From assembly GCA_014156375.1 (NCBI GenBank), contig RQJH01000002.1, positions 92,331-156,330 of the forward strand: a stretch of 64,000 bases of DNA, given 5' to 3'. Shown here one piece after another: positions 1 to 11,204 of this stretch. The position numbers were made by a program, and so were the translations under genes. Numbering within the stretch: position 1 is the stretch's first letter; each line of letters starts with the position of its first letter. Source of the DNA: Enterobacteriaceae bacterium 89. Lineage in GTDB: Bacteria; Pseudomonadota; Gammaproteobacteria; Enterobacterales; Enterobacteriaceae. Under the pieces are notes generated by a model. That model had not been told where the DNA came from. It saw nothing but the letters and a program-made list of their open reading frames with translations, and did not search any database.

Positions 1-1232
1 CCATTTACGCGGTTGATATTGCTGAGCCCTTTCTCAGCAGCCGTTTGTTTGCCAGCGGCTGGGACGATCCGATGATGGCGGGCTACGCCTGCTGGTATAA
101 CCTGCATCAGCTTTTTAGCTGGCTGGCGGCGAAAAAATGGGCGGTGCTGCTGCATACGGGCCTGACGACCCGCGCCGATCTGCTGAAAGATTTTTTACGC
201 CAGGCCGTTAACCACTTCCCGCCAGAGGTGACATCCAGCTGGCAGTTTGTCTGGCACTGGTCGCCTCAGGCTGCCGAAGAGACGCGGGAAAGCGTGTGGC
301 AGGCACAGCGCGCCATTCTTCATCAATATCTGCCGAACGCGAAATTTGGCCTCTGGCATCGCTTTGCCCCCAGCCCTTCACCGGACAGCGATGAGACCTT
401 CTTCAGATCAAAAGTTCTGAAACAGGCCGATTTCCTCGCCTGCCCGGCAGATGCCAACGAATTGCTCGACCTGGCACAGCTCGATCCTGCACTGCTGGCC
501 TCGACGGAAAACTACCCGGTGCAAAAGATCCGCAGCATCCAGTCTGCGCTGCGTCAGCAGCAGATTTCCCTGCCAGTCTGGCTGCTTTCGTGGAATACGC
601 TGACCGGCAATACGCGGGCCACCAACGGCTGGTTTTTCCGTGGCGCACTGCTGATGCAGAACCTGCTGAGTTTGTCTGAACAGGTCTGGCTGGCAGGATT
701 CTGGCTCAACTCTGATTTACAGGGCGAGGCGCGTGCCAACGACATTATCGATACCTCAAGCCTCGCGCTGCAATATCACCACGGGCTGCCGCGGCCTGTT
801 TACTGGGTGCTGTGGCTGTGGAAACGGCTGCGCGGCGAAGTCTTAATCAACGATAAAAACCTGTTGCTGTTGCGCCATCAACAAGGCTACCAGCTCCTGC
901 TGCTCAATACGGTGGTCTTCAACCCGTGGCTTTCCAGCGAAGAGGCGTTTATTCAGCGTTTTCGCCAGCAGTATCACCTGCAGCTTCAGGGCCTGAAGGG
1001 AAAGTGGCGGGTCAAATGCCATCTGTACGATCGGCATAACGGCGCGCTGTTTCCGCTGCTCGATCCGTTTCGTACCGAAACCGGGCCTGACGAAGAAGTC
1101 TGGCGCTGGGCGCGGCATAAAGCACGGCCAACCCTGTCCGTTCGCGATGAGCAGCTGCACGGCAGCTGGCATTCAGCGGATTCACTGGAGAGCAACGCGC
1201 TGGTGCTTTACGAATTAACCCCACTGCATTGA
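1..1232 (+). CDS. C-terminal part of a GH39-like (xylosidase-fold) protein, possibly an AraC-type regulator
   Basis: The frame is open to the left edge of the window, so the start is missing; about 409 residues are visible. The W- and F-rich sequence, the NGWFFRGALL segment, the GLPRPVYWVLWLWKRL segment and the hydrophobic end ALVLYELTP resemble the TIM-barrel plus beta-sandwich of family-39 glycoside hydrolases. In enterobacteria this fold is often fused behind an AraC-type DNA-binding domain. No DNA-binding domain is visible here; it could lie outside the window. The gene sits 90 bases upstream of sapA on the same strand, where E. coli and Salmonella carry other genes. Function is unproven; the fold call is an inference from sequence pattern. 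Confidence 0.45.
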   Translation, partial: IYAVDIAEPFLSSRLFASGWDDPMMAGYACWYNLHQLFSWLAAKKWAVLLHTGLTTRADLLKDFLRQAVNHFPPEVTSSWQFVWHWSPQAAEETRESVWQAQRAILHQYLPNAKFGLWHRFAPSPSPDSDETFFRSKVLKQADFLACPADANELLDLAQLDPALLASTENYPVQKIRSIQSALRQQQISLPVWLLSWNTLTGNTRATNGWFFRGALLMQNLLSLSEQVWLAGFWLNSDLQGEARANDIIDTSSLALQYHHGLPRPVYWVLWLWKRLRGEVLINDKNLLLLRHQQGYQLLLLNTVVFNPWLSSEEAFIQRFRQQYHLQLQGLKGKWRVKCHLYDRHNGALFPLLDPFRTETGPDEEVWRWARHKARPTLSVRDEQLHGSWHSADSLESNALVLYELTPLH

Positions 1233-1322
1233 CGACTTTTACAGCGGTTGAGCGCAGAGTTTTGTACCTGGTCGGGCTAAGTGCGATACACTTTGCAGAT
1301 CGGTCTGAAATTTGAAGAAATT

Positions 1323-2972
1323 ATGCGACTTACATTCTCATCGTTACTGGCAGTTTTAGGAGCTTTTGCGGGCCAGGCCTTTGCGGCTGCGCCCCCTGCG
1401 CTGCCAGCGAATGCTGACATTCGCGACAGCGGCTTTGTCTATTGCGTCAGCGGGCAGGTCAATACCTTTAACCCGCAAAAAGCCGGCAGCGGCCTGATCG
1501 TCGACACGCTTGCGGCTCAGCTTTATGATCGCCTGCTGGACGTTGACCCCTATACCTATCGCCTGGTGCCGGAGCTGGCCGAAAGCTGGGAAGTGCTGGA
1601 TAACGGCGCGACCTACCGCTTCCATCTGCGCAGCGGCGTGCCTTTCCAGACTACGCCATGGTTTAAACCTACGCGTTCCTTTAACGCAGACGATGTGGTC
1701 TTTACCTTCGAGCGCATTTTCAATCGCGATCACCCGTGGCATAACGTTAACGGCTCGCAGTTTCCTTATTTCGACAGCCTGCAGTTTGCCGACAGCGTCG
1801 AAAGCGTCCGCAAACTCGACAGCCGCACCGTCGAATTCCGCCTGAAGCGACCTGATGCCTCCTTCCTCTGGCATCTGGCTACCCACTACGCCTCGGTGAT
1901 GTCAGCCGAATACGCAGCGAATCTGGCCAAAGACGGACGCCAGGAATTGATGGACAGGCAGCCAGTCGGCACCGGTCCTTATCAGCTTGATGAATATCGC
2001 GCCGGACAATACATTCGCCTGCAGCGTCATGCCAGCTTCTGGCGCGGCGAACCGCTGATGCCGCAGGTGGTGGTTGATCTGGGCTCCGGCGGCACCGGGC
2101 GTCTGTCTAAATTGCTGACGGGTGAATGTGACGTTCTGGCCTGGCCTGCCGCCAGCCAGCTCACCATTCTGCGTGACGATCCCCGTTTACGCCTGACCTT
2201 ACGCCCGGGAATGAACATTGCCTATCTGGCGTTCAACACCGACAAGCCGCCGCTGAACCGCCCGGAAGTGCGCCATGCGCTGGCGCTGTCGATCAACAAT
2301 CAGCGCCTGATGCAGTCGATTTACTACGGTACGGCGGAAACCGCAGCGTCTATTCTGCCGCGCGCCTCCTGGGCCTATGACAATGAAGCTAAAATTACCG
2401 AATACAATCCGGAAAAATCGCGCGAGCAGTTAAAAGCGCTGGGCCTGGAAAATATGACGTTGAAGCTGTGGGTGCCGACTACGTCTCAGGCGTGGAACCC
2501 CAGTCCGTTAAAAACCGCAGAGCTTATCCAGGCCGATATGGCGCAGGTGGGCGTGAAGGTGATCATCGTTCCGGTTGAGGGTCGTTTCCAGGAAGCCCGG
2601 CTGATGGATATGAATCACGATTTAACCCTTACCGGCTGGGCCACCGACAGTAACGACCCGGACAGCTTCTTCCGTCCGCTGCTGAGCTGTGCAGCTATTG
2701 GATCGCAAACGAACTTTGCCCACTGGTGCAACCGTGAATTCGACAGCGTGCTGCAAAAAGCGCTGGCCTCGCAGCAGTTAGCGTCACGAATTGATGCCTA
2801 TGATGAAGCGCAGCAGATCCTGGCGCGCGACCTGCCGGTACTGCCGCTGGCTTCGTCGCTGCGGCTTCAGGCCTATCGTTATGATATTAAAGGGCTGGTT
2901 CTGAGCCCGTTCGGTAATGCGTCGTTTGCCGGTGTGTCACGCGAGAAACAGGAAGAGGTGAAAAAACCATGA
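1323..2972 (+). CDS. sapA: SapA, periplasmic peptide-binding protein
   Basis: Family-5 solute-binding protein of the Sap ABC transporter, linked in enterobacteria to antimicrobial-peptide resistance and, in E. coli, to putrescine export. The 549 residues follow E. coli SapA almost throughout (for example [16 protein letters not shown] and [19 protein letters not shown]). The ATG at 1323 gives a normal signal peptide (MRLTF... cleaved near AFA-A at residue 21). A GTG 14 codons earlier is in frame but would add a tail before the signal. First gene of sapABCDF; its stop overlaps the sapB start by four bases. Confidence 0.97.
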   Translation: MRLTFSSLLAVLGAFAGQAFAAAPPALPANADIRDSGFVYCVSGQVNTFNPQKAGSGLIVDTLAAQLYDRLLDVDPYTYRLVPELAESWEVLDNGATYRFHLRSGVPFQTTPWFKPTRSFNADDVVFTFERIFNRDHPWHNVNGSQFPYFDSLQFADSVESVRKLDSRTVEFRLKRPDASFLWHLATHYASVMSAEYAANLAKDGRQELMDRQPVGTGPYQLDEYRAGQYIRLQRHASFWRGEPLMPQVVVDLGSGGTGRLSKLLTGECDVLAWPAASQLTILRDDPRLRLTLRPGMNIAYLAFNTDKPPLNRPEVRHALALSINNQRLMQSIYYGTAETAASILPRASWAYDNEAKITEYNPEKSREQLKALGLENMTLKLWVPTTSQAWNPSPLKTAELIQADMAQVGVKVIIVPVEGRFQEARLMDMNHDLTLTGWATDSNDPDSFFRPLLSCAAIGSQTNFAHWCNREFDSVLQKALASQQLASRIDAYDEAQQILARDLPVLPLASSLRLQAYRYDIKGLVLSPFGNASFAGVSREKQEEVKKP

Positions 2973-3934
2973 TTATTTTTACCCTCCGCCGCCTGCTGCT
3001 GCTGATGGTCACCCTCTTTCTGTTGACCTTTGTCAGCTTCAGCCTGAGCTACTTCACGCCTCACGCGCCGCTTCAGGGGGCAACGCTTGGCAACGCATGG
3101 CTGTTCTGGTTCAAAGGCCTGCTGCACTGGGATTTTGGCGTCTCCAGCATTAACGGCCAGCTGATTTCCGAGCAGCTGAAAGAAGTGTTCCCGGCAACGA
3201 TGGAGCTCTGCATCCTCGCTTTTGGCTTTGCGCTGCTGGTGGGGATCCCGGTCGGGATGCTGGCAGGCATTATGCGCGACAAATGGCAGGACAAAGCGAT
3301 TAACGCCCTGGCCCTGCTCGGCTTTTCGATCCCGGTCTTCTGGCTGGCGCTGCTGCTGACGCTGTTTTTCTCACTGACCCTGGGCTGGTTCCCGGTGTCC
3401 GGGCGTTTCGACCTGCTGTATGAAGTGAAAAACGTTACTGGCTTTGCGCTGATCGATGCATGGCTGTCAGATTCGCCGTGGCGGGAAGAGATGATCGTCA
3501 GCGCCCTGCGTCATATGGTTCTGCCGGTGCTGACGCTGGCGGTTGCCCCGACGACCGAAGTCATCCGCCTGATGCGCATCAGCACCATTGAGGTCTACGA
3601 CAGTAATTATGTTCGGGCCGCAGCGACGCGTGGTGTTTCACGCCTGACTATTTTACGTCGCCACGTGCTGCACAATGCCCTGCCGCCGGTGATCCCGCGT
3701 CTTGGCCTGCAGTTTTCCACCATGCTGACGCTGGCGATGATCACCGAGATGGTGTTCAGCTGGCCGGGCCTAGGTCGCTGGATGATTAATGCCATTCGCC
3801 AGCAGGACTATGCGGCCATTTCCGCAGGCGTGATGGTGATTGGCGCGCTGGTGATTATTGTGAACGTGATTTCTGACATTTTGGGTGCCATGGCGAACCC
3901 GCTGAAACATAAGGAATGGTATGCCTTACGATAG
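2969..3934 (+). CDS. sapB: SapB, ABC transporter permease
   Basis: Inner-membrane permease of the Sap system, 321 residues as in E. coli. An N-terminal membrane segment ([17 protein letters not shown]) is followed by the binding-protein-dependent transport domain. The EAA loop region, where the ATPase docks, reads [17 protein letters not shown]. The ATG overlaps the sapA stop (ATGA), and the end overlaps sapC by 14 bases, so the genes are almost certainly translated together. Confidence 0.97.
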   Translation: MIIFTLRRLLLLMVTLFLLTFVSFSLSYFTPHAPLQGATLGNAWLFWFKGLLHWDFGVSSINGQLISEQLKEVFPATMELCILAFGFALLVGIPVGMLAGIMRDKWQDKAINALALLGFSIPVFWLALLLTLFFSLTLGWFPVSGRFDLLYEVKNVTGFALIDAWLSDSPWREEMIVSALRHMVLPVLTLAVAPTTEVIRLMRISTIEVYDSNYVRAAATRGVSRLTILRRHVLHNALPPVIPRLGLQFSTMLTLAMITEMVFSWPGLGRWMINAIRQQDYAAISAGVMVIGALVIIVNVISDILGAMANPLKHKEWYALR

Positions 3935-4811
3935 CGTCTATCTGGAGAAACGCCCGCCCGGCGTGATCCGCACCGTATGGCGTAAATTCTACGGTGATAC
4001 CACGGCGATGATCGGCCTGTACGGCTGCGTGGGCCTGGCTGCGCTGTGTATCTTCGGCCCCTGGTTTGCCCCTTATGGCATCGATCAGCAGTTCCTTGGC
4101 TATCAGCTGCTGCCGCCTTCCTGGTCGCGCTATGGCGAAGTCTCCTTCTTCCTCGGCACTGACGATTTGGGTCGCGACGTGCTGAGCCGCTTGCTGAGCG
4201 GCGCGGCCCCGACCGTTGGCGGTGCATTTGTGGTAACGCTGGGCGCCACGCTGTTTGGTCTGGTGCTTGGCGCGGTAGCGGGCTCAACCCGTGGGCTGCG
4301 TTCCGCCGTGTTGAACCACATTCTCGACACCCTGCTCTCCATTCCTTCACTGCTGCTGGCAATCATTGTGGTCGCCTTCGCCGGGCCTCATCTGCTGCAC
4401 GCGATGTTCGCCGTCTGGCTGGCCCTGCTGCCGCGCATGGTGCGCTCGGTCTACAGCATGGTGCACGACGAACTGGAAAAAGACTACGTCATCGCCGCCA
4501 GGCTGGACGGCGCAACCACGCTCAATATTTTGTGGTTTGCCGTGCTGCCTAACATTGCCGCCGGGCTGGTCACCGAGATCACCCGCGCGCTGTCGATGGC
4601 GATTCTGGATATTGCGGCGCTGGGCTTTCTCGATCTCGGCGCACAGCTGCCTTCACCGGAATGGGGCGCGATGCTTGGCGATGCGCTGGAGCTGATTTAC
4701 GTCGCACCGTGGACCGTGATGCTGCCGGGTGCTGCAATCATGATCAGCGTGCTGCTGGTGAACCTGTTGGGCGACGGTGTTCGCCGCGCAATTAATGCGG
4801 GGGTGCAGTAA
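3921..4811 (+). CDS. sapC: SapC, ABC transporter permease
   Basis: Second inner-membrane permease of the Sap transporter, 296 residues as in E. coli. Near residues 190-200 the EAA-loop equivalent reads [15 protein letters not shown]. Several hydrophobic helices flank it, and the N-terminal cytoplasmic extension typical of DppC/OppC-type permeases is present. The start codon lies inside the sapB reading frame and the last base is shared with the sapD ATG (TAATG), consistent with one polycistronic message. Confidence 0.97.
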   Translation: MPYDSVYLEKRPPGVIRTVWRKFYGDTTAMIGLYGCVGLAALCIFGPWFAPYGIDQQFLGYQLLPPSWSRYGEVSFFLGTDDLGRDVLSRLLSGAAPTVGGAFVVTLGATLFGLVLGAVAGSTRGLRSAVLNHILDTLLSIPSLLLAIIVVAFAGPHLLHAMFAVWLALLPRMVRSVYSMVHDELEKDYVIAARLDGATTLNILWFAVLPNIAAGLVTEITRALSMAILDIAALGFLDLGAQLPSPEWGAMLGDALELIYVAPWTVMLPGAAIMISVLLVNLLGDGVRRAINAGVQ

Positions 4812-5803
4812 TGCCATTGCTGGATATTCGCAACCTGACCATTGAGTTTCGCACCAGCGAAGGCTGGGTGAAGGCCGTGGATCGCGTCAGCATGACGCTG
4901 GCGGAAGGAGAGATTCGCGGGCTGGTCGGTGAGTCTGGCTCCGGAAAAAGCCTGATTGCCAAAGCGATTTGCGGGGTCACCAAAGACAACTGGCGCGTCA
5001 CCGCAGACCGCATGCGCTTTGACGATATCGACCTGTTGCGGCTCTCCAACCGCGAGCGGCGTAAGCTCGTTGGCCATAACGTGTCGATGATTTTCCAGGA
5101 GCCACAGTCCTGTCTCGATCCTTCTGAGCGCGTTGGCCGCCAGCTGATGCAGAACATTCCCGGCTGGACCTATAAAGGACGCTGGTGGCAACGCTTCGGC
5201 TGGCGTAAACGTCGGGCCATCGAGCTGCTGCACCGCGTCGGCATCAAAGATCATAAAGACGCGATGCGCAGCTTCCCGTATGAGCTGACGGACGGTGAAT
5301 GTCAGAAGGTCATGATTGCTATCGCTCTGGCGAACCAGCCGCGCCTGCTGATTGCCGATGAGCCGACCAACGCCATGGAGCCAACCACTCAGGCGCAGAT
5401 TTTCCGCCTGCTGACCCGGCTCAATCAGAATAACAACACCACCATCCTGCTCATCAGCCACGATTTGCAGATGCTCAGCCAGTGGGCCGATAAAATTAAC
5501 GTGATGTACTGCGGGCAGACCGTTGAGTCCGCGCCGAGCGAAGATCTGGTGACCATTCCGCATCATCCGTACACCCAGGCGCTGATCCGCGCCATCCCGG
5601 ATTTTGGCCGTTCGATGCCGCATAAAAGCCGCCTGAACACCATGCCGGGGGCGATCCCGCTGCTGGAATCCTTGCCGATTGGCTGTCGTCTTGGCCCTCG
5701 CTGTCCGTACGCGCAGCGCCAGTGCATTGAAACGCCGCGTCTGACCGGTGCCAAGAACCATCTGTTCGCCTGTCATTTCCCGCTCAACATGGAGAAAGAG
5801 TGA
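4811..5803 (+). CDS. sapD: SapD, ABC transporter ATPase
   Basis: Cytoplasmic ATPase of the Sap transporter, 330 residues. The Walker A motif GESGSGKS is at about residues 40-47 and Walker B LLIADEP at about 179-185. The ABC signature is the divergent LTDGE (about 159-163) instead of LSGGQ, which is also the form in E. coli SapD, so this is not a sign of decay. The C-terminal oligopeptide-transporter extension with clustered cysteines ([14 protein letters not shown]) is intact. In E. coli, SapD also supports Trk potassium uptake. It is one base away from sapF. Confidence 0.97.
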   Translation: MPLLDIRNLTIEFRTSEGWVKAVDRVSMTLAEGEIRGLVGESGSGKSLIAKAICGVTKDNWRVTADRMRFDDIDLLRLSNRERRKLVGHNVSMIFQEPQSCLDPSERVGRQLMQNIPGWTYKGRWWQRFGWRKRRAIELLHRVGIKDHKDAMRSFPYELTDGECQKVMIAIALANQPRLLIADEPTNAMEPTTQAQIFRLLTRLNQNNNTTILLISHDLQMLSQWADKINVMYCGQTVESAPSEDLVTIPHHPYTQALIRAIPDFGRSMPHKSRLNTMPGAIPLLESLPIGCRLGPRCPYAQRQCIETPRLTGAKNHLFACHFPLNMEKE

Positions 5804-5804
5804 G

Positions 5805-6611
5805 ATGGTCGAAACCCTGCTCGAAGTCCGCAATCTGAGTAAGACCTTTCGCTACCGCACCGGGATGTTTCATCGTCAGACCGTTGAGGCAGTAAAGCCG
5901 CTGAGCTTTACCCTGCGTGAAAAACAGACCCTGGCGATCATTGGTGAGAACGGTTCGGGTAAATCGACGCTGGCAAAAATGCTGGCGGGGATGATTGAGC
6001 CCACCAGCGGCGAGCTGCTGATTGATGACCACCCGCTGACCTTCGGCGACTACTCTTTCCGCAGCCAGCGCATCCGCATGATTTTTCAGGATCCCTCAAC
6101 GTCCCTGAACCCGCGCCAGCGCATTTCTCAAATTCTGGATTTTCCGCTGCGCCTGAACACCGATTTAGAACCTGAAGCGCGCCAGAAACAGATCATCGAA
6201 ACACTGCGCATGGTCGGTCTGCTGCCGGATCACGTCAGCTATTACCCGCACATGCTTGCGCCCGGGCAAAAGCAGCGTCTGGGTCTGGCCCGCGCGCTGA
6301 TCCTGCGTCCAAAAGTGATTATCGCCGATGAGGCGCTGGCCTCGCTGGATATGTCGATGCGCTCGCAGCTGATTAACCTGATGCTGGAGCTGCAGGAAAA
6401 ACAGGGCATCTCCTACATCTACGTGACGCAGCATCTGGGGATGATGAAACACATCAGCGACCAGGTGCTGGTGATGCACCAGGGCGAAGTCGTCGAGCGC
6501 GGCAGCACCGCCGACGTGCTCGCCTCCCCGCTGCACGATCTGACCAAACGCCTGATTGCCGGGCATTTTGGCGAAGCGTTGACAGCGGATGCGTGGCGAA
6601 AAGATCGCTAA
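5805..6611 (+). CDS. sapF: SapF, ABC transporter ATPase
   Basis: Second ATPase of the Sap transporter, 268 residues from the ATG at 5805; an in-frame ATG 57 bases upstream lies within sapD and is not needed. Walker A GENGSGKST is at residues 47-55, Walker B VIIADEA at about 171-177. The signature loop is LAPGQ (151-155) rather than LSGGQ, as in E. coli SapF. Last gene of the sap operon; fabI follows after 123 bases with its own promoter. Confidence 0.97.
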   Translation: MVETLLEVRNLSKTFRYRTGMFHRQTVEAVKPLSFTLREKQTLAIIGENGSGKSTLAKMLAGMIEPTSGELLIDDHPLTFGDYSFRSQRIRMIFQDPSTSLNPRQRISQILDFPLRLNTDLEPEARQKQIIETLRMVGLLPDHVSYYPHMLAPGQKQRLGLARALILRPKVIIADEALASLDMSMRSQLINLMLELQEKQGISYIYVTQHLGMMKHISDQVLVMHQGEVVERGSTADVLASPLHDLTKRLIAGHFGEALTADAWRKDR

Positions 6612-6633
6612 AAACCGGCCCCAAGTGGTCGGA

Positions 6634-6694
6634 TTAACTCTCCCGGCGAGTCTGTGCTAGAATCGCCGACGTTTAACGACGGACTGCCTATAAT
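6634..6694 (+). promoter_or_regulatory. fabI promoter candidates
   Basis: Two sigma70-like possibilities lie between sapF and fabI: TTAACT (6634-6639), 18 bases, TAGAAT (6658-6663); and a perfect TATAAT at 6689-6694 with a weak -35. Transcription start was not determined. Confidence 0.45.
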
Positions 6695-6734
6695 TGATGC
6701 AGCCGCTACAACAATGACATAAGGATTAAAAGCT

Positions 6735-7523
6735 ATGGGTTTTCTTTCCGGTAAGCGCATTCTGGTCACTGGCGTTGCCAGCAAACTGTCCATCGCCTAC
6801 GGTATCGCACAAGCTATGCACCGTGAAGGCGCTGAGCTGGCCTTCACCTACCAGAACGACAAGCTGAAAGGCCGTGTTGAAGAGTTTGCCGCGCAGCTGG
6901 GTTCCAGCCTGATTCTGGAATGTGACGTTGCTCAGGACGAAAGCATCGATGGCATGTTCGCTGAACTGGCTAAAACCTGGCCGAAGTTCGACGGTTTCGT
7001 GCACTCCATCGGCTTCGCACCGGGCGATCAGCTGGACGGCGACTACGTGAACGCAGTAACCCGTGAAGGTTTCAAAATCGCCCACGACATCAGCTCTTAC
7101 AGCTTCGTGGCGATGGCCAAATCCTGCCGTTCTATGCTGAACCCAGGTTCTGCTCTGCTGACTCTGTCCTATCTGGGTGCTGAGCGCGCTATCCCTAACT
7201 ACAACGTGATGGGTCTGGCAAAAGCCTCTCTGGAAGCTAACGTGCGCTACATGGCGAACGCGATGGGCCCAGAAGGCGTGCGCGTTAACGGTATCTCCGC
7301 TGGTCCAATCCGTACTCTGGCGGCTTCCGGTATCAAAGATTTCCGTAAAATGCTGGCGCACTGCGAAGCGGTTACCCCAATTCGCCGTACCGTGACTATC
7401 GAAGACGTGGGCAACAGCGCAGCGTTCCTGTGCTCTGACCTGTCTGCCGGTATCTCCGGTGAAGTCGTTCACGTTGACGGCGGTTTCAGCATCGCTGCCA
7501 TGAACGAGCTGGAACTGAAATAA
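6735..7523 (+). CDS. fabI: Enoyl-ACP reductase (NADH), FabI
   Basis: Catalyses the last step of each cycle of type II fatty-acid synthesis, reducing trans-2-enoyl-ACP with NADH in the cytoplasm; the target of triclosan. The 262 residues match E. coli FabI in length. The nucleotide-binding start GVASKLSIA is at 13-21, the catalytic Tyr156 and Lys163 are present, and the triclosan-related Gly93 is wild type. Codon use looks more optimised than in the flanking genes, as expected for a highly expressed enzyme. Single gene with its own promoter and a strong terminator. Confidence 0.98.
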   Translation: MGFLSGKRILVTGVASKLSIAYGIAQAMHREGAELAFTYQNDKLKGRVEEFAAQLGSSLILECDVAQDESIDGMFAELAKTWPKFDGFVHSIGFAPGDQLDGDYVNAVTREGFKIAHDISSYSFVAMAKSCRSMLNPGSALLTLSYLGAERAIPNYNVMGLAKASLEANVRYMANAMGPEGVRVNGISAGPIRTLAASGIKDFRKMLAHCEAVTPIRRTVTIEDVGNSAAFLCSDLSAGISGEVVHVDGGFSIAAMNELELK

Positions 7524-7537
7524 GTCTTTAAGACTTG

Positions 7538-7570
7538 AAATGCCCGGTGGCGCTTCGCTTACTGGACCAG
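7538..7570. repeat. REP-type half element after fabI
   Basis: Contains the enterobacterial REP core GCCCGGTGGCGCTTCGCTTA directly after the fabI stop and before its terminator. Confidence 0.6.
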
Positions 7571-7581
7571 GGTAAACAGTA

Positions 7582-7606
7582 AAATCCCTCTTCGGAGGGA
7601 TTTTTT
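7582..7606 (+). terminator. fabI Rho-independent terminator
   Basis: AAATCCCTC-TTCG-GAGGGATTT hairpin with a UUCG tetraloop followed by six T residues. Confidence 0.9.
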
Positions 7607-7610
7607 GTGT

Positions 7611-7650
7611 TTGCTCCCTCTCCCCGTGGGAGAGGGTTGGGGAGAGGGCA
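7611..7650. repeat. CTCTCCC palindromic intergenic repeat
   Basis: The imperfect palindrome CCCTCTCCCCGTGGGAGAGG followed by GTTGGGGAGAGGGC is an interspersed repeat common between genes in Enterobacter and Klebsiella. Two more copies lie at 62203-62300. Confidence 0.65.
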
Positions 7651-7782
7651 TCAGGCAAATTATCTTCGCAGTTTCTTCCGTTATTCCTCTTCGTTATTTG
7701 TTATCACCCTTCAATCTTTTCCCCGCTCCTTCCATGCGTCACGATAGTCAGCCATAAGCATCAGACGGCTGAAGGAATTCCC

Positions 7783-8898
7783 ATGGAGCAACACCACCTG
7801 ACCGGTAAAAGCCAGTGGTATCATGAAACGCAATCCCGAAACCAGGATGCCGATGTGCTGCCGCTGGTGCCAGAAGCTGCGCACGTCGCCGATCGATTTT
7901 TACTGGACCTGCCACTCCCTCAGCCCGTCAGCGATTGCTGCTCAGAGTGGCTCAACGTTTCATCGCGCATCGCCAGCCACTTGTTTCCTGCGACGCTCCC
8001 GCTTTCCCGGCTTAACACTTTCAGCGTTTATGAGCGACTCAGTACGGCGCTGACGGTCGCTCAGGTGTCCGGCGTCCAGAGGTTGTGTAATCACTACGCT
8101 GCCCGTCTGGCTCCCCTTCCCGGCCCGGACTCATCGCGGGAAAGTAATTACCGGCTGGCACAGATCACCCAGTACGCCCGCCAGCTAGCCGGTTCGCCTT
8201 TTATCATCAGTGCGGATTCCCGCCAGCAGCTGGATGCCGTTGGGCTGACCGCCCCTGACATCGTGCTGATCACCCAGATTGTCGGTTTTGTCGGCTATCA
8301 GGCCCGCGTCATCGCCGCAGGCCAGGCTTTGCTTGGCATGCCTACCCGCTGGATCCCCGGTATGCCGATGCAGGATGAGGCTCCGGCTTCGCTGTTCAGC
8401 GGTGAAAATACCGAATGGAAAGCGGGACTGACTGAGATGGCTCAACCAGAGTTCACAGAATCGCCGAATGCGAAAAACAAGCTTATGTCGCTGCTGGCCT
8501 GGGACAGTCCTCTGGCTGATCTCGGTAGTCAGTTACTGGATTTATTTAAGCCTGAATGCGATCAGGCGACATTTATCGCCGTGGTGAATGCCCGGATAAA
8601 CGGCAGCAGCGACTGTTTTCGCCTGCACGCCGTTTCCCCCTCACTGGCTGAATCTGCGCGGCAAGGCGAAAAAGCCCTGCAACGCTGGTGTCAGGACCAA
8701 CCACCGCTGCACAGTCTCCTGCAGGCCGTGCTGATGCTCACCAAAGCGCCGGACCGCTTTAGCGAAACTCTGATAAGCCCACTATTTGAGCATGGACATT
8801 CGCAGAGCCGGGTGCTGACCCTTCTCGCCTGGAGCGGCTTCAGCGGCTGGTATAACCGCCTGAAAATCGGTCTTGGCGAGGTTTCGCCCGTTACGTAA
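7783..8898 (+). CDS. yciW: YciW, carboxymuconolactone-decarboxylase-like (AhpD-fold) protein
   Basis: 371 residues, the same position (between fabI and rnb) and close to the length of E. coli YciW, a CMD/AhpD-like helical protein reported to be controlled by CysB and connected with cysteine and methionine metabolism. The central CMD-like segment is around residues 90-190 ([21 protein letters not shown] ending near [13 protein letters not shown]). No CxxC peroxidase motif is visible, so alkylhydroperoxidase activity should not be assumed. The ATG at 7783 follows GAAGGAATTCCC. cysB and the CysB target tcyP are in the same window. Confidence 0.85.
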   Translation: MEQHHLTGKSQWYHETQSRNQDADVLPLVPEAAHVADRFLLDLPLPQPVSDCCSEWLNVSSRIASHLFPATLPLSRLNTFSVYERLSTALTVAQVSGVQRLCNHYAARLAPLPGPDSSRESNYRLAQITQYARQLAGSPFIISADSRQQLDAVGLTAPDIVLITQIVGFVGYQARVIAAGQALLGMPTRWIPGMPMQDEAPASLFSGENTEWKAGLTEMAQPEFTESPNAKNKLMSLLAWDSPLADLGSQLLDLFKPECDQATFIAVVNARINGSSDCFRLHAVSPSLAESARQGEKALQRWCQDQPPLHSLLQAVLMLTKAPDRFSETLISPLFEHGHSQSRVLTLLAWSGFSGWYNRLKIGLGEVSPVT

Positions 8899-8977
8899 AG
8901 GGCTAAAGACCACTTGCTGCAACAGGGATATTCGCGTAAAACTGTCAGCCGCTCTTAGGCCACGAAAATACATCATT

Positions 8978-10915
8978 ATGTTTCAGGATAACCCGCTGCT
9001 CGCGCAGCTAAAACAGCAGCTTCACTCTCAGACTCCGCGCGCTGAAGGCGTGGTAAAAGGCACCGAAAAAGGCTTTGGTTTCCTCGAAGTCGATGCGCAG
9101 AAAAGCTACTTCATCCCGCCTCCGCAGATGAAGAAAGTGATGCACGGTGACCGCATTATTGCCACCATCCACAGTGATAAAGGCAAAGAAAGCGCCGAAC
9201 CAGAAGAACTGGTTGAGCCTTTCCTGACGCGTTTTGTTGGCCGGATCCAGAAAAAAGACGATCGCCTGTCTATCGTTCCCGATCATCCGTTGCTGAAAGA
9301 TGCCATCCAGTGCCGCCCTGTGCGCAGCCTGGAACACGATTTTAAAGAGGGTGACTGGGCCGTTGCTGAAATGCGCCGTCATCCGCTGAAAGGCGACCGC
9401 GGTTTTTATGCCGAACTGACCCAGTTTATTACCTTTGGCGACGATCACTTCGTGCCATGGTGGGTGACGCTGGCGCGCCACAACCTGGAAAAAGTGGCTC
9501 CTGAAGGCACCACGACCGAGATGCAGGACGAAGGTCTTGAGCGTCGCGATCTGACCGCGCTGAATTTTGTCACCATCGACAGCGCCAGCACCGAAGATAT
9601 GGACGATGCGCTATACGCCGAAACCACCGAAGACGGCAAGCTGCATCTGACCGTCGCTATCGCCGATCCGACTGCGTGGATTGCCGAAGGCAGCAAGCTG
9701 GATAACGCCGCGAAAATCCGCGCGTTCACCAACTATCTGCCTGGCTTCAATATCCCGATGCTGCCGCGCGAACTCTCCGACGACCTGTGCTCGCTGCGCG
9801 CTAATGAAGTGCGTCCGGTGCTGGCCTGCCGCATGACCATCGCCGCCGACGGTGCGATTGAAAACGATATCGAGTTCTTTGCCGCCACTATCGAGTCCAA
9901 AGCCAAGCTGGCCTATGACGATGTTTCAAACTGGCTGGAAGGCAATAACGACTGGCAGCCGCAGAGCGAAGCCATCGCTGCGCAAATCAAGCTGCTGGAG
10001 CGCATCTGCGCCCTGCGCGGCGAATGGCGCCATAATCACGCGCTGGTGTTCAAAGACCGTCCGGATTACCGTTTCGTGCTGGGTGAGAAAGGCGAAGTGC
10101 TGGACATCATCGCCGAGCCGCGTCGTATCGCCAACCGCATCGTTGAAGAATCAATGATTGCTGCCAATATCTGTGCGGCACGCGTGCTGCGCGATAAACT
10201 CGGCTTTGGCATCTACAACGTTCACACCGGCTTTGATGCAGCGAAAACTGAACAGCTGGCTGAGCTGATGAAGACCCACGACGTTCACGTCGATCCGCAG
10301 GAAGTGCTGACCCTCGAAGGTTTCTGCAAGCTGCGTCGTGAACTCGACGCGATGCCGACCAGCTTCCTCGACAGCCGTATTCGCCGCTTCCAGTCCTTCG
10401 CTGAAATCAGCGTCGAGCCTGGCCCGCACTTTGGTCTCGGTCTGGAAGCTTACGCAACCTGGACTTCGCCAATCCGTAAGTACGGCGATATGGTCAACCA
10501 CCGCCTGCTGAAAGCCATCATCAAAGGTGAAAATCCTGCCCGTCCGCAGGACGAAATCACGGTACAGATGGCAGAGCGCCGTCGCCTGAACCGCATGGCG
10601 GAGCGCGATGTTGCCGACTGGCTGTATGCCCGTTTCCTGAAAGACAAAGCAGGGACAGACACCCGCTTTGCCGCTGAAATCATCGATATCAGCCGCGGTG
10701 GCATGCGTGTGCGTCTGGTCGATAACGGTGCCGTTGCCTTCATTCCTGCACCGTTCATTCACGCCGTGCGTGATGAAATGGTTTGCAGCCAGGAAAGTGG
10801 CACCGTGCAAATCAAAGGCGAGACAGTTTATAAAGTGACCGACGTTATCGACGTCACTATTGCTGAAGTGCGAATGGAAACCCGCAGCGTTATCGCTCGT
10901 CCATTCCAGGCTTAA
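8978..10915 (+). CDS. rnb: Exoribonuclease II
   Basis: Processive 3'-to-5' hydrolytic exoribonuclease that degrades single-stranded RNA, 645 residues (E. coli 644). Domain order is two N-terminal cold-shock domains, the RNB catalytic domain, and a C-terminal S1 domain ([21 protein letters not shown]). The metal-binding aspartates are in [13 protein letters not shown]. The ATG at 8978 gives [11 protein letters not shown] as in E. coli; the frame is open upstream into yciW but has no supporting similarity there. Followed by a terminator. Confidence 0.97.
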   Translation: MFQDNPLLAQLKQQLHSQTPRAEGVVKGTEKGFGFLEVDAQKSYFIPPPQMKKVMHGDRIIATIHSDKGKESAEPEELVEPFLTRFVGRIQKKDDRLSIVPDHPLLKDAIQCRPVRSLEHDFKEGDWAVAEMRRHPLKGDRGFYAELTQFITFGDDHFVPWWVTLARHNLEKVAPEGTTTEMQDEGLERRDLTALNFVTIDSASTEDMDDALYAETTEDGKLHLTVAIADPTAWIAEGSKLDNAAKIRAFTNYLPGFNIPMLPRELSDDLCSLRANEVRPVLACRMTIAADGAIENDIEFFAATIESKAKLAYDDVSNWLEGNNDWQPQSEAIAAQIKLLERICALRGEWRHNHALVFKDRPDYRFVLGEKGEVLDIIAEPRRIANRIVEESMIAANICAARVLRDKLGFGIYNVHTGFDAAKTEQLAELMKTHDVHVDPQEVLTLEGFCKLRRELDAMPTSFLDSRIRRFQSFAEISVEPGPHFGLGLEAYATWTSPIRKYGDMVNHRLLKAIIKGENPARPQDEITVQMAERRRLNRMAERDVADWLYARFLKDKAGTDTRFAAEIIDISRGGMRVRLVDNGAVAFIPAPFIHAVRDEMVCSQESGTVQIKGETVYKVTDVIDVTIAEVRMETRSVIARPFQA

Positions 10916-10920
10916 TACTT

Positions 10921-10955
10921 AAGGGCGGCTTATCGTTGATAACCGCCCTTCCTTT
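10921..10955 (+). terminator. rnb terminator
   Basis: AAGGGCGG...CCGCCCTT stem (10921-10928 with 10943-10950) and a T-rich tail. The rest of the 289-base gap before rpfR is AT-rich, with no further feature that I can assign. Confidence 0.8.
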
Positions 10956-11204
10956 CTCCAGTGCGATGTTTTGCACAATTTTTTTCTTCTTTTTCCCCAC
11001 ATTCCATCAAAAGCGATCACAATAAAATAAAGCCTTCCATTGCGGTTCAATAAGCTGCCTGGTCGGCGTTCTTTTTTCGCCATCCGGGTCTAGTATAGGA
11101 TCACAAGCTAATACAATATGTTGAATTCAGAAGTCCCGTGAATGGCCTGGCAGTGACAGTTTGCACTTTTATCAGGACGCGCTTAAGTGGGTTTGGGAGA
11201 AAAC

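Noticed and set aside
5283-5340. SapD ABC signature LTDGE as evidence of a dead ATPase
   Set aside because: The same divergent signature is found in functional E. coli SapD, and both Walker motifs are intact.
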